Positions 27,732 to 37,500 of a DNA stretch of 64,000 bases are shown here, in pieces (the first letter of the stretch is position 1; the number at the start of each line of letters is the position of its first letter). Made by a program: the position numbers and the translations under genes. The stretch is from contig JAFAQY010000023.1 of assembly GCA_019261985.1 (NCBI GenBank), positions 26,711 through 90,710 on the forward strand. Direction: 5' to 3'. This stretch comes from Bryobacterales bacterium. Its GTDB lineage: Bacteria; Acidobacteriota; Terriglobia; Bryobacterales; Bryobacteraceae. The notes beneath the pieces are model-generated. The model did not search any database, was not told the origin of the DNA, and was given only the letters and a program-made list of their open reading frames with translations.

Positions 27732-28421
27732 ATGAGATTTTGTGCGAAATTAATACCGGTTGTTCTATCCGTTTCTATGACGGCTCCGCTGTGGGCTGAG
27801 TCGAAGGAAGATACAGAAAAACGAATTCGCGAGGCAGGTGCAGTGTTGAAGGAGCTTACCGAAGCCGGAGACAAAGCCATTCCGCGCGATTTTTTGGAGA
27901 GAGCCCAATGCGTGGGAGTTGTTCCCGGGCTTAAGAGGGCTGGTTTTCTTGTTGGCGCGCAGTACGGAAAGGGCGTAGTGACGTGCCGTACAACTGGCCC
28001 GAGTGGCTGGAGCGCGCCGGCAACGGTTCGTATTGAAGGCGGCAGCGTTGGTGCTCAGATCGGCGCTGGCGAAACGGATCTCGTCTTTGTGGTTATGAAT
28101 CAGCGTGGTATGGATCGGTTGATGCAAGATAAGTTCACGGTAGGCGCGGACGCTGCTGCAATGGCAGGCCCCATTGGCCGCACTGCAACTGCTCAAACCG
28201 ACGCTCAACTGCACGCAGAGATTCTTTCGTGGTCGCGATCACGCGGGGTTTTCGCCGGAGTAACACTGAACGGTGCAACTCTGCGCCCCGATAAAGACGA
28301 CAACCGGAACCTGTACGGAGATGTAACTTTAAAGCAGATCCTCACGGGTGAAGTGATGCCTACCCCAGCCGCGTCTGCGCTGCTGACGCAACTGGGCACG
28401 TTCCCGCCTCACAAAGGCTGA
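27732..28421 (+). CDS. Exported SYLF (Ysc84/DUF500) lipid-binding-domain protein
   Basis: The 229-residue protein has a signal peptide (KLIPVVLSVSMTAPLWAES). The SYLF domain covers the rest: IPRDFLERAQCVGVVPGLKR, FLVGAQYGKGVVTCR, IEGGSVGAQIGAGETDLVFV and LHAEILSWSRSRGVFAGVTL are the family's conserved blocks. SYLF domains bind phosphoinositides in eukaryotes; in bacteria the exported forms have no assigned function. GGGAGG precedes the ATG. The gene diverges from the MFS fusion and ends in a strong hairpin terminator shared with csbD. Confidence 0.92.
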   Translation: MRFCAKLIPVVLSVSMTAPLWAESKEDTEKRIREAGAVLKELTEAGDKAIPRDFLERAQCVGVVPGLKRAGFLVGAQYGKGVVTCRTTGPSGWSAPATVRIEGGSVGAQIGAGETDLVFVVMNQRGMDRLMQDKFTVGADAAAMAGPIGRTATAQTDAQLHAEILSWSRSRGVFAGVTLNGATLRPDKDDNRNLYGDVTLKQILTGEVMPTPAASALLTQLGTFPPHKG

Positions 28422-28452
28422 ACGCGAAAGGGTTAGGAAAGAAGAGAAGGTT

Positions 28453-28487
28453 AAAAGCATGTCCGCGCTAGCGCGGACATGCTTTTT
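28453..28487. terminator. Bidirectional rho-independent terminator
   Basis: A perfect hairpin GCATGTCCGCGC-TA-GCGCGGACATGC is flanked by AAAA on the left and TTTTT on the right. It lies between the convergent SYLF and CsbD-like genes and can terminate both. Confidence 0.9.
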
Positions 28488-28489
28488 AT

Positions 28490-28738
28490 TTAGTGGCTGC
28501 GAAGCTTCGGTCCTGACTGCGCGTACTCCACATCCTGATCGTGCACGCTGGCCATCCATTCATCCGCGCGCTTTTGAGCCTCTTCCCGCGCGTATCCGTA
28601 GCGTTCCTGAAGCTTGCCGATTAAAGTGTCGCGTTTCCCGTTGATCATCTGAATATCGTCGTCGGTAAGCTTTCCCCATTGCTCCTTCGCCTTACCCTTA
28701 AACTGTTTCCATTTCCCTTCAAATTGATCGCTATTCAT
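28490..28738 (-). CDS. CsbD family stress protein
   Basis: The 82-residue hydrophilic protein shows the CsbD pattern: MNSDQFEGKWKQFKGKAKEQ, then WGKLTDDDIQMINGKRDTL and a helical tail with RYGYAREEAQKRADEW. Members are small, abundant general-stress proteins of unknown mechanism. AGGAG stands 8 bases before the ATG. It faces the SYLF gene across a shared terminator and belongs to the same stress-type neighbourhood. Confidence 0.93.
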   Translation of the reverse strand: MNSDQFEGKWKQFKGKAKEQWGKLTDDDIQMINGKRDTLIGKLQERYGYAREEAQKRADEWMASVHDQDVEYAQSGPKLRSH

Positions 28739-28794
28739 GAGAACAACTCCTTTCGTGCGCGCTTATCGTCTACGCGCACGCAAAGGGGTGCAGT

Positions 28795-29091
28795 TCACGC
28801 TCCAGGTTTGACGGAAGCTGAGTACTCAGCTAGTTGCGGTCTGACGAGGCGGGGCGCATCCGAAATTTGTTCCGGGGCGGGAAACAATTTCCGGTCCATA
28901 ATCGCAGGCGTTTTGCAATCGGATCTATACCCGACGTGTACGCCCGCGACGAACATTAGGACGAACCCGAATACGATCAGGCCGGTCCCTATTACGGGCA
29001 AAAGCGGGACAAATAGAAAAAAGGCCGTTGTTCCGGCGATGCAGATCAATGCGGTCAGGATCATCAGCAACCGGCCCACGGAAGAAAGCAA
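28795..29091 (-). CDS. Small two-helix membrane protein
   Basis: About 98 residues, with two adjoining hydrophobic helices (MILTALICIAGTTAFFLFVP and LLPVIGTGLIVFGFVLMFVA) followed by a soluble tail of some 45 residues (RSDCKTPAIMDRKLFPAPE). The start is uncertain: TTG 29091, GTG 29079 and ATG 29064 are all in frame, and none has a strong ribosome binding site. I recognise no family. It lies 56 bp upstream of csbD on the same strand. Confidence 0.5.
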   Translation of the reverse strand: MLSSVGRLLMILTALICIAGTTAFFLFVPLLPVIGTGLIVFGFVLMFVAGVHVGYRSDCKTPAIMDRKLFPAPEQISDAPRLVRPQLAEYSASVKPGA

Positions 29092-29163
29092 GCATTCGAA
29101 ATGCCATGCCTGCTAGCATCCTACATGACGGAAACATCCGTGCAATAAGTTTTCGGAAAACGA

Positions 29164-30786
29164 ATGATTCGATCCAGATTTCGGTATTTTTTTCATACGC
29201 TTGCGGTCGCAATGACGCTTGCTGCATCGACCGCCCGTGCGCAGAATCCGCCCGTCGCGGCCTCAGCGCCTACGACCGCAAAACCTCAGGATCCCTACGA
29301 CCGAACTTCGCCCGCCAGTACTGTACTTTCCTTTTTGCAAGCTTATCGGACGAAAAATTACGTCGCAGCTACGCGCTACCTGGACCTGCGCAAGCTGACG
29401 CCCGAAGAGCGCAGGCAGGAAGGTCCCAAACTCGCTCAGGAACTCGGGCAAGCGCTGGATAACGATCCTCAATTCGATCTTGCAAGCCTGAGCCATGATC
29501 CGCAAGGCGACTTGAATGACAAGCTCACGCCCAACCAGGAGCGCCTGGTCACGATGCATCTGGGCGGTAAGGCTCTGGATATCGATCTCGAGCGAACGGA
29601 AATCCGTCCGGGTGTTTTCATATGGCGTTTCCCGCCGCAGACGGTCGCGTTGATTCCAACGCTCACCCAACAGACGGCGGCTTCGAAGGTAGAGCGATTC
29701 ATTCCCACGCCGCTCGTCAGGAACACTTTCCTCGATACGCCCTGGTGGCGTTGGATCGCGTTGCTGGTTGCAGCGATCGCTGTCGGTGCGTTTGCACGCC
29801 TGCTATCTCACATCGTGCTGGCGCTTCTGCGACCATTGCTTCACCGCTTTGCCCCGCGGCTGGACTGGAATTCGGTGGCGGCGTTCACCGGACCGGTACA
29901 GTTGCTGCTGACCACGGCATTGTTCCGGGGTGTGATGGAAGCCATCGACCCTTCCGCAATTGTCCGGCTCTTCTTGGGCCGGCTGCTCTCGTTGTTATCT
30001 ATCCTCGCGGTCGCGTGGTTGTGCATGCGCATTGTGGATGCGGCGATGATACCCGTCAGAGCCGCCCTTTCGACCAGGCGGCGCACCATCACTCACTCGG
30101 TGGTGCCGCTGGCTGGACGGATCGTCAAGATGACGGTGATCGTATTCGGCGCCACGGCCGTGCTCGCGAGTTGGGGATACGATACACGCACGTTCCTGGC
30201 GGGCCTTGGTATCGGCGGCATCGCGATCGCGCTGGCGGCCAAATCCACAGTCGAAAATTTCTTCGGCGGATTGGCCGTGGTTACGGACCACCCCGTCTAT
30301 GTTGGCGATTTCTGCAAATTCGGCGATAGCGTCGGGACGGTGGAGGATATCGGATTAAGATCCACGCGCATCCGGACCGTCGACCGCACCGTGCTGACCG
30401 TGCCCAACGCGCAGTTTTCCTCGGTCACAGTGGAGAACTTTTCGCGGCAGGACAAAATGCTGCTGCATTTAACGTTGAATCTGCGGCGCGATACGGGGCC
30501 GGAGCAGCTCCGGGCGATTCTATCCGAAGTTCAAACCATTCTCGAAAAACACGCCAAGATTGAGACGGGGCGAATGCCGGTCCGCTTTATCGGGGTGGGG
30601 ACGTATTCTCTCGATATTGAAGTGTTCGCCTACGTGCTGACCGAAGACGGTGATGAGTTCATGACCATCCGGCAGGATTTAATTTTGAGGATTTTGGATG
30701 CTGTAGCGGAGGCCGGGACCAACCTGGCTTTGCCCACGCAAGTGCTGGAAGAAAGCGGCAATCAGCGCCAGTTGGTGAATAGGTGA
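29164..30786 (+). CDS. MscS-family mechanosensitive ion channel with periplasmic domain
   Basis: The 540-residue protein has a signal peptide (TLAVAMTLAASTARA), a periplasmic domain of about 160 residues (TVLSFLQAYRTKNYVAATRY), then four or five membrane helices and the MscS core. The pore-lining helix is seen at about 345-370 (FLAGLGIGGIAIALAAKST), followed by the beta domain DFCKFGDSVGTVEDIGLRST and TVPNAQFSSVTVENFS. It should open under membrane tension during osmotic downshock. Its 3' end overlaps the convergent RMD1-like gene by 25 bp. The large N-terminal domain sets it apart from the minimal E. coli MscS. Confidence 0.93.
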   Translation: MIRSRFRYFFHTLAVAMTLAASTARAQNPPVAASAPTTAKPQDPYDRTSPASTVLSFLQAYRTKNYVAATRYLDLRKLTPEERRQEGPKLAQELGQALDNDPQFDLASLSHDPQGDLNDKLTPNQERLVTMHLGGKALDIDLERTEIRPGVFIWRFPPQTVALIPTLTQQTAASKVERFIPTPLVRNTFLDTPWWRWIALLVAAIAVGAFARLLSHIVLALLRPLLHRFAPRLDWNSVAAFTGPVQLLLTTALFRGVMEAIDPSAIVRLFLGRLLSLLSILAVAWLCMRIVDAAMIPVRAALSTRRRTITHSVVPLAGRIVKMTVIVFGATAVLASWGYDTRTFLAGLGIGGIAIALAAKSTVENFFGGLAVVTDHPVYVGDFCKFGDSVGTVEDIGLRSTRIRTVDRTVLTVPNAQFSSVTVENFSRQDKMLLHLTLNLRRDTGPEQLRAILSEVQTILEKHAKIETGRMPVRFIGVGTYSLDIEVFAYVLTEDGDEFMTIRQDLILRILDAVAEAGTNLALPTQVLEESGNQRQLVNR

Positions 30787-31838
30787 ATCATCTCGATCAC
30801 CAGGATCGCCACCACCATGGCTTCGAGCACAAATGCGCGCGCTTGATGGAAATCGTTCACCATGGATTCGTACAGCTCGCCTGCGATGCGCAGCTTCTCT
30901 TCCACTAGCACCCGGTAGTCGTCCACGCCGACGCGACGGGAGGCCATGCGGTACGCTTTCGCGTAGAACATATCGCTAAGGAACTTGACAGCGTTATCGG
31001 CGCGCTCCGTGAGCTCCGTTACTTCCAGCCGCAACGCATTCAAGTGTTCCGCTTGCCGGCCCATCTTCCATCCGGCTAGGAAGCCGCGCTTGCGCTCGAT
31101 TTTCTTGTAAACATCCTCCAAAACGTGCGTGAGGACGACGTCGTAATGGCGGAATTCGAGCAACTGGGTGTTGGCGTACTCGAGCAAAAGGCGCGTAGAT
31201 GCGGCGCTCTCCTTGGTGTCATAAATGAACGCGGCCGTCCAGCCGGCGACCAGTAGATCGTTGGGATAGTAAGAAACACAGGATTGCAAGGTTTCATCGC
31301 GCTCCATGTCGGCAAGAGGAGTCGATTCGCCGCGCACGATTTCGACAATGCAGTCTCTTCCGCCGGCGAGGAGCGCTTTTGCCGTTAACGGATTTCCCGA
31401 ATCATCGAGGGCTTCTGTTACTTGTATTACGAAGTAATCTTCGCCGAGCCAATTTTTGTAGGGCTGTATCATCGCGGGGCGGATGCGATCCAGGCGCGAG
31501 CGCAGTAGTTCGGAACTCAAGCTCTCGAGCTTCGGTTCCGCCATCCAGCGGTTTGCAAGCTGCACCAGGCCGCCCCAATCCGTGTCGAATCCAATCTCGA
31601 GTTCGATGCAGACGACGCCATAGTCAAAGTACTTGATCCGGCTTTCGAATTTCTCTCCGGAAGGAAGCGATACCGGCTCTGGGTATTCGAGCGAAACAGG
31701 GATTTGGAACCGGACGTAATCGGGCGCGGGGTGCTTGAAGCCCGGGGCTCGCTGCGCGCCTGCGATTTCGTGAAGCTTGCCCGTCTGAATCTGCTCAGCG
31801 ACATCGTAAAAGGTGAGCGCAAAGAAGGAGCCTTTCAA
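30762..31838 (-). CDS. RMD1/DUF155-like protein with C-terminal membrane anchor
   Basis: The 358-residue protein resembles the RMD1/Sif2 (DUF155) family: an early KYFDYGVVCIELEI segment, a central LLLEYANTQLLEFRHYDVVL helix, a helical region RRVGVDDYRVLVEEKLRIAG, and one C-terminal helix AMVVAILVIEMIHLFT that would anchor it by its tail. In fungi the family is tied to mitochondrial translation and meiosis; the bacterial function is unknown. The similarity is based on motif order and is moderate. The gene overlaps the 3' end of the MscS gene tail to tail and diverges from the esterase gene. Confidence 0.7.
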   Translation of the reverse strand: MKGSFFALTFYDVAEQIQTGKLHEIAGAQRAPGFKHPAPDYVRFQIPVSLEYPEPVSLPSGEKFESRIKYFDYGVVCIELEIGFDTDWGGLVQLANRWMAEPKLESLSSELLRSRLDRIRPAMIQPYKNWLGEDYFVIQVTEALDDSGNPLTAKALLAGGRDCIVEIVRGESTPLADMERDETLQSCVSYYPNDLLVAGWTAAFIYDTKESAASTRLLLEYANTQLLEFRHYDVVLTHVLEDVYKKIERKRGFLAGWKMGRQAEHLNALRLEVTELTERADNAVKFLSDMFYAKAYRMASRRVGVDDYRVLVEEKLRIAGELYESMVNDFHQARAFVLEAMVVAILVIEMIHLFTNWR

Positions 31839-31906
31839 ACAACCTCAGTGTACCTATATCGAAGATGTAAAATGAGCGCGATACCGGCTTCGTGGAGGGC
31901 TCATCT

Positions 31907-32980
31907 GTGAAACTCGTCCGATTGTGTATTTTTGTAATTTGTTCGGCGATACTCGTCTGCGCGCAAGATAAAGGGAACGCTCAGGCTAAGGGCGGCGGGC
32001 TCATTCAGCCGCTGGCAGATTTGGAAAAAAGCCTGAACGGGAAGCTGGAGCGCATCAAGGTTCATGGAAAATCTCTCGAAGGGAATCTGGAGGGTGACTC
32101 CGCCGACCGCGATGTGTTCGTTTATTTGCCGCCCAGCTACGATAAGGAACCGAATCGGCGTTATCCCGCCGTTTACACGCTGCACGGCTACGGCTTGCAT
32201 GCGGAGCAATGGGTCGGCTTCGCAAATGTCCGCGGGCTGGAAAAAGGCCTTGCCGCGGGTACGACGAAGGAGATGATCCTGATCGCTCCTGACGCTTTCT
32301 CGCTGCACAACGGAAGCTTCTACTCGAACTCGAAGACCACAGGCGATTGGGAAACGTTTATTGCAGTGGAGTTGGTGAGCTATATCGATAGCCACTACCG
32401 CACGATCCCGAATCGCGCAAGCCGCGGTCTGGCCGGCCATTCAATGGGCGGATACGGCACACTCCGCATTGGGATGAAACATCCGGAGGTCTTCTCCACC
32501 CTTTATGCGATGTCGGCGTGCTGCATGCTCGATACCGCGGAAGTGACTTCCGCGATGACGCAGGTGGAAGCGATTAAAACCAAAGAAGACGCGTTGAAGT
32601 TGCCGTTCAACCAAAAGTCGCCGCTGGCCCGCGCCGCGGCATGGTCGTCAAATCCGGCGAACCCGCCGCTATTTATAGATCTGCCGGTGAAAGACGGCAA
32701 ACAGCGGCCCTACGTCGCCGCGAAGTGGATGTCGAACTCGGTGATGGTCATGCTGCAACAGTATGCGCCGAATCTCAGAAAGATGAACGCGATTGAGATG
32801 AATGTGGGGCTGCAGGACGGATTGCTTCAAACCAATCGCGATATGGATGAGGCGCTGATGGATGCCGGGGTTCCGCACCACTTCGAGACCTTCGAAGGCG
32901 ATCACAACGGACAGGTGCCGGTGAATTTCGAGACCAAGGTGCTGCCGTTCTTCTCAGGCCAGCTTGCATTTGGCAAATAG
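31907..32980 (+). CDS. Exported esterase of the alpha/beta-hydrolase fold (esterase D/Fes type)
   Basis: The GTG at 31907 is chosen because GGAGG lies 8 bases before it; the upstream in-frame GTG at 31892 overlaps that site. The 357-residue protein has a signal peptide (LVRLCIFVICSAILVCA). The esterase domain shows RDVFVYLPPSYDKEPNRRYP, the oxyanion-side TLHGYG, the nucleophile Ser179 in AGHSMGG, and a late HHFETFEGDHNG with the likely catalytic His. It would hydrolyse an ester outside the cytoplasm; the substrate is unknown. It is followed 5 bp later by a TauE/SafE gene. Confidence 0.88.
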   Translation: MKLVRLCIFVICSAILVCAQDKGNAQAKGGGLIQPLADLEKSLNGKLERIKVHGKSLEGNLEGDSADRDVFVYLPPSYDKEPNRRYPAVYTLHGYGLHAEQWVGFANVRGLEKGLAAGTTKEMILIAPDAFSLHNGSFYSNSKTTGDWETFIAVELVSYIDSHYRTIPNRASRGLAGHSMGGYGTLRIGMKHPEVFSTLYAMSACCMLDTAEVTSAMTQVEAIKTKEDALKLPFNQKSPLARAAAWSSNPANPPLFIDLPVKDGKQRPYVAAKWMSNSVMVMLQQYAPNLRKMNAIEMNVGLQDGLLQTNRDMDEALMDAGVPHHFETFEGDHNGQVPVNFETKVLPFFSGQLAFGK

Positions 32981-32985
32981 TTGAA

Positions 32986-33726
32986 GTGGACAGTACCACG
33001 GTGCATGTTCTGGCGGTGATTTTCTTCGCGACGATCGTCCGCTCCACTTTCGGCTTCGGGGAAGCTTTGATCGCGGTTCCGCTGCTGGCGCTAACCATTC
33101 CAGTGGAGATCGCGACGCCTCTCGCGGTTTTGTTATCCATCACGGTGGCGGCGTTCATTATTGCGCAGGACTGGAGGAAGGTTCATCTGCGCAGCGCCGG
33201 CTGGCTGCTGGCGCCTACCTTCATTGGAATTCCCTTCGGCATTGCGATTCTGACCGGGGTTAGGGAGCAAATCGTGAAAGCCGTTTTAGGGACGATTATC
33301 GTGGCATTCTCCGGTTATTTCCTGCTCGCAAAAAGACCGCCCGTGCTGCACACGGAGAATCGCGTTTGGCTTTTAAGCTGCGGGTTCGTGGCAGGCGTGC
33401 TGGGAGGTGCATATGGAATGAACGGGCCGCCTCTGGTGCTGTACGGGGCCATGCGCCGCTGGTCTCCGCAGCATTTCCGGGCGACCTTGCAGGGCTATTT
33501 CCTGCCCGCGAGCGTGGTTGCTCTCTTGGGATACCGGTGGACTGGCGTGTGGGTCCCGGCCGTGACTCATTACTACCTGGTTTCCTTAGCCGTTGCCGTG
33601 CCCGCGATCGTTATCGGCCGCGTACTCAATCACCGGCTGCGGCAGGAGTCGTTCATCGCGTACATCCATGCCGGATTGGTCTGCATAGGATTGGTCTTGC
33701 TGGTCCAGGCGATCCGGAAGGGGTGA
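32986..33726 (+). CDS. TauE/SafE family permease
   Basis: The 246-residue protein starts at a GTG five bases after the esterase stop. It has about eight membrane helices and the duplicated glycine-rich signatures of the family: VRSTFGFGEALIAVPLLAL in the first half and AGVLGGAYGMNGPPLVLYGA in the second. Members export or import sulfite, sulfoacetate or related anions. Nothing in the neighbourhood points to a sulfur pathway, so the substrate is open. Confidence 0.9.
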   Translation: MDSTTVHVLAVIFFATIVRSTFGFGEALIAVPLLALTIPVEIATPLAVLLSITVAAFIIAQDWRKVHLRSAGWLLAPTFIGIPFGIAILTGVREQIVKAVLGTIIVAFSGYFLLAKRPPVLHTENRVWLLSCGFVAGVLGGAYGMNGPPLVLYGAMRRWSPQHFRATLQGYFLPASVVALLGYRWTGVWVPAVTHYYLVSLAVAVPAIVIGRVLNHRLRQESFIAYIHAGLVCIGLVLLVQAIRKG

Positions 33727-33733
33727 TGGGCGG

Positions 33734-34276
33734 CTATTTAATCTGCCGCATGATCCGCTTTACTTCGTCTGGGTACTCGTCGCGCGGATTGTAGACAAAC
33801 AGTTTTTCTCGAAGCGATTTCCCCTTGTATTGGGGATCCTCGGCCAACTGGTGCGCTACGTGATAGATGCCAGCCTCAATCGTGGGGAATATGGCGTGCC
33901 CGGGATGGTATCCCCAGTAGTTGTTGAGGTTATAGTCCAAACCGCAGTGCGTCTCCCGGATCGATATCGCCGGCAAAAGCCTGTAATCCAAACCATATCC
34001 GTCCGCGGCGCGGAGATAGTCGCCGACATAGTGCGGCTCGGGGCAGTTGTAGCGGTGGAAGAAACGCTTAAGTTGCTCAAATCGTGGATCCGGAACTGGC
34101 CGGAATTGTGCTTCCGAGCCGTTCGCCACCCAGTTTCCGAGAACCGTCAAGCCGGCGGCAGCGGCGACCGCCCTCACCCAGCGCAGAGAATTGCCGAGTA
34201 AACCAGCAGACGGCTGGCATAAACCGTCAACACGCGAAAAATCGGAAGTGGCCGGGAAGCAGCTCATTTTGATCAT
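33734..34276 (-). CDS. Exported glucosaminidase/lysozyme-like protein
   Basis: From ATG 34276 the product has about 180 residues. A hydrophobic segment (RWVRAVAAAAGLTVLGNWVA) acts as signal or anchor. The remainder resembles the glucosaminidase fold: LLPAISIRETHCGLDYNLNN with a candidate catalytic Glu in RETHCG, NNYWGYHPG, FPTIEAGIYHVAHQL and LFVYNPRDEYPDEVKRIMRQ. It probably cleaves or binds peptidoglycan. A TTG further up (34297) and an ATG at 34267 are alternative starts. It is convergent with the TauE/SafE gene, 7 bp apart. Confidence 0.72.
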   Translation of the reverse strand: MIKMSCFPATSDFSRVDGLCQPSAGLLGNSLRWVRAVAAAAGLTVLGNWVANGSEAQFRPVPDPRFEQLKRFFHRYNCPEPHYVGDYLRAADGYGLDYRLLPAISIRETHCGLDYNLNNYWGYHPGHAIFPTIEAGIYHVAHQLAEDPQYKGKSLREKLFVYNPRDEYPDEVKRIMRQIK

Positions 34277-34504
34277 CACTGTTCCGAAGCCCGCCAACCG
34301 CGGACTGTCACATAGGAGCCGGCCGGCAACGCCGCCCGCTCACTAGGCCTTAAACTACTCCTAATAGATTAACCCACGTTAACCAAAAAGTGCACGGTGC
34401 AGGATTCGACTCTACGCCAAGAGTACTTTTTGTTCCCGTACCGACTTCGCCGGTTTCGGATTGTTTGCCGCGCGACATCAATCCCGGCGACGACTGACGC
34501 TAGC

Positions 34505-37500
34505 TCAGCCTGCGGGTACCGCGGCCGCCTTCCTGGCTCCGATATCCTTCAGGCAGCGGTCGATCCACAAGCGCGTCAACTTCTCCTGTACGCCGTTTAG
34601 CGAGAGCCGGGCGCGGAGGACGTCGAAATCGACTTTATCCAACGGCTGGTCCTGATTGAAGCAGGAAAAGACCACGGTTTCCTCGCCGGTGGCGGAGTTC
34701 ACGTGGCGCTGGAGGCATTGTGCGCAGATCTCCTTCATCATGCACTGCATCGGCGAGTTGATGCTGGCGATGCCGGTGTGCTCGGGGTTCAGATACGGCT
34801 TCAGCACGGTATGGCGGGCGCGCTGAACGGCGCGCATCATGCCATCGGAGCCGATCGCAATAATACGGCGCGCGGAGGCGAGTGGAATTTGGGCCCGTTG
34901 AAGATCACCCTGCGCATAGGCGACCATGGCTTCGACGATATTTCCGGTGAACGTCAGATCGCCGGGGCGATCGGGCTTGAATCCCGGCGCTTCGTCGCAG
35001 CACCAGACTACGACGTCAGATGCGCGCTCGATTTCTTCGATCTTGAAGCGGTCCGCCATCTTCTTGTACCCGGCGAAATACAGCACGCGGCTGCCGAGTT
35101 CACGCAGGCGCTGGCCGATGGAAAACAAAACGGCGTTGCCCAATCCTCCGCCGGCGAGAAGCACGGTTTCGCGCGCGGGGGTTTCGGTCGGAGTACCTGT
35201 GGGACCCATCAGCACAACGGGCTCTCCCGGTTTGAGCAGTGCGCATAGATCCGAGGACCCGCCCATCTCGAGCACGATGGTCGAAAGCAAACCCTTCTGC
35301 CGGTCGACCCAGGCGCCCGTAAGCGCCAAGCCCTCCATCGCCAGCGTGGTTCCGTTCGCATGGGGCGCAAAGGCCTCGTAGTTTTGCAGACGGTAAAATT
35401 GGCCGGGCTCGAACGCGCGGGCGGCCAGAGGCGCGTTCACTACTACTTCAACTGTGTTCGGAGTAAGGCGGACCACTTCGCGCACGCTCGGACGCAGTTC
35501 GCTGTTTAATTTAGCGAATAATTCCGGTGGGTTTGGCCCGGATGCCGGGCGGCGCGCGAGCACGCGCGAAATCGTCGCATAGCCCTGCTTCGCGCTCGCC
35601 ATGGCCTTGACCACGTTACCGGCGAAGGACGGGTGGAGATCCCCGAAGAAGCTGATTCCGCGCCCATCCGCACCGAAAGAGGTGAGCACGCGAACGGTAT
35701 TCGGCTTCGCGGTCTTTTCCGGCTTGACGAGCTGGCCCTCCTCATCGAGGGCTTCGTAGTACCGGCCATCCAGCCGCATGTGCTCCGGATCTTCCCGCTG
35801 CAAGACAGTGTTGGGCTGCGTTCCCGCCGCAACCAGAATCGATTTCGCGGGTAGCACGGTCTGGTCGCCCGAGGCTTTTTTTACCCGCAATCCGGCTGCG
35901 TGGCCGAATCGATCGATCTCAACGGCCACAGGCGTCAGCTCTTCCGCGAACTGGACGCCTTCTTCCAGAGCCTTGGCGACCTCTTCGTGATTGAGCGTGT
36001 AGCTGGGCGCGTCGACCAGGCGCCGCCGGTAGGCGATGGTGACCCCGCCCCACGAATTCAACAGATCGATGACATTGCCGCCTTTATTCGCCCGGATGGC
36101 GCGGGCGTGCCCTAGAAATTCGTCTGCCGTTTCGGCTTCTTCTTCCGTCCAGCTTTCGCGTACTTCGCGCTCCCCGCGTTCGGCGATGAGTTTTTCGTAG
36201 CGCTCCAAGAATTTTTCGATCTGGACCACGTAATAGGCGAGCGACTCCGTGGCCGTGTCTATGGCCGTGAGACCCCCGCCGATTACGACGATGGGCATTC
36301 GGATTTGCAGGTTCGCCACGGAGTCCCGTTTCGCCGCGCCCGTGAGCTGGAGCGCCATAAGGAAGTCCGATGCCTGGCGGACGCCGCGAGCCAGGCCGTT
36401 CGCCATCGGCACGATCGTTGGGCGTCCGGCGCCGGCGCAAAGCGCCACGTGATCGAAGCCGAGCTCGAAGGCACGATCGACGGTAATCGTCCCGCCAAAG
36501 CGCACGCCGCCGTACATCGCGAATTCATGGCGGCGCTCGAGCAGCAGCCGGGCGATCTTCAGGAAATTCTTGTTCCAGCGAACGGTGATGCCATACTCGG
36601 CGACTCCGCCAAACCCCGCCATCACCCGCTCATCGAGCGATTCGTAGATCTCGCGCACATCGCGGATGGGGCGGAAAGGCCTCCGCTCGCCGGAAGCCTT
36701 AACACCGGAGATCTCGTCCGGAAGAGGTTCGATCTTCAAGCCGTCGATCGCCGCGACTGCATGGCCGTCGTTCATCAGATGATGGGCCAGAGTGAAACCG
36801 GCTGGCCCGAGCCCGACCACGAGAACTTTGTAGCCGCTCGCGGGGCGGGGAAGCGGACGCTCGAAATTCAGCGGGTTCCAGCGCGTGAGCAGGCTATATA
36901 TCTCGAACCCCCATGGGAGCGCCAGGACCTGCTTCAGCGTCTCGGTTTCGATCTGCGGAATGTCCACCGGGTCCTGCTTTTGGAAAACGCAGGATTTCAT
37001 GCAGTCGTTGCAGATGCGGTGGCCCGTTGCCGCCGCCATGGGGTTGTCGATGGTGACGATCGCCAGCGCGCCCAAAGCGTTTCCGCGCTGCCGGACGACA
37101 TTCATTTCCGAGATTTTTTCCGAAAGCGGGCAGCCGGCGAGAGGCACGCCAAGCGGACTCTTGCGAAACTCACCCGTTTTTTCTCGCAAGCCCGTCGAGC
37201 AACTATCCTTGGCCTGATTGTGGCACTTGATGCAGTAATGGACCTGATCCAGCGCGGCGACCAGGTCCATGCCGGGATCGGTCAGCTTAAATCCTTCCCG
37301 CTGCCGCCAGTGATCGGGCGGCAGACGTAAGGCTGGCGCGCCGTTGTATGTGATGGACTCGACTGGAACCAAACGGGCGAAATCCAATTTATGCGGCGTT
37401 TTGAACAGAATGCCGTGCTTATGCTTGACGCGTCCGGCCGGCGATAAAGTGGCCCAGGCCGCGTAGCGCGCCGCCAAATCGATTTCCGGGGCGTATTCGG

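Noticed and set aside
27635..27880. N-terminal extension of the MFS fusion by 82 residues
   Set aside because: The extension overlaps the divergent SYLF gene and its ribosome binding site, and has no similarity to the paralogue; ATG 27634 fits the first helix.
34298..34504. Possible tRNA or structured RNA around GGATTCGACTC
   Set aside because: No cloverleaf or acceptor pairing could be formed around it.
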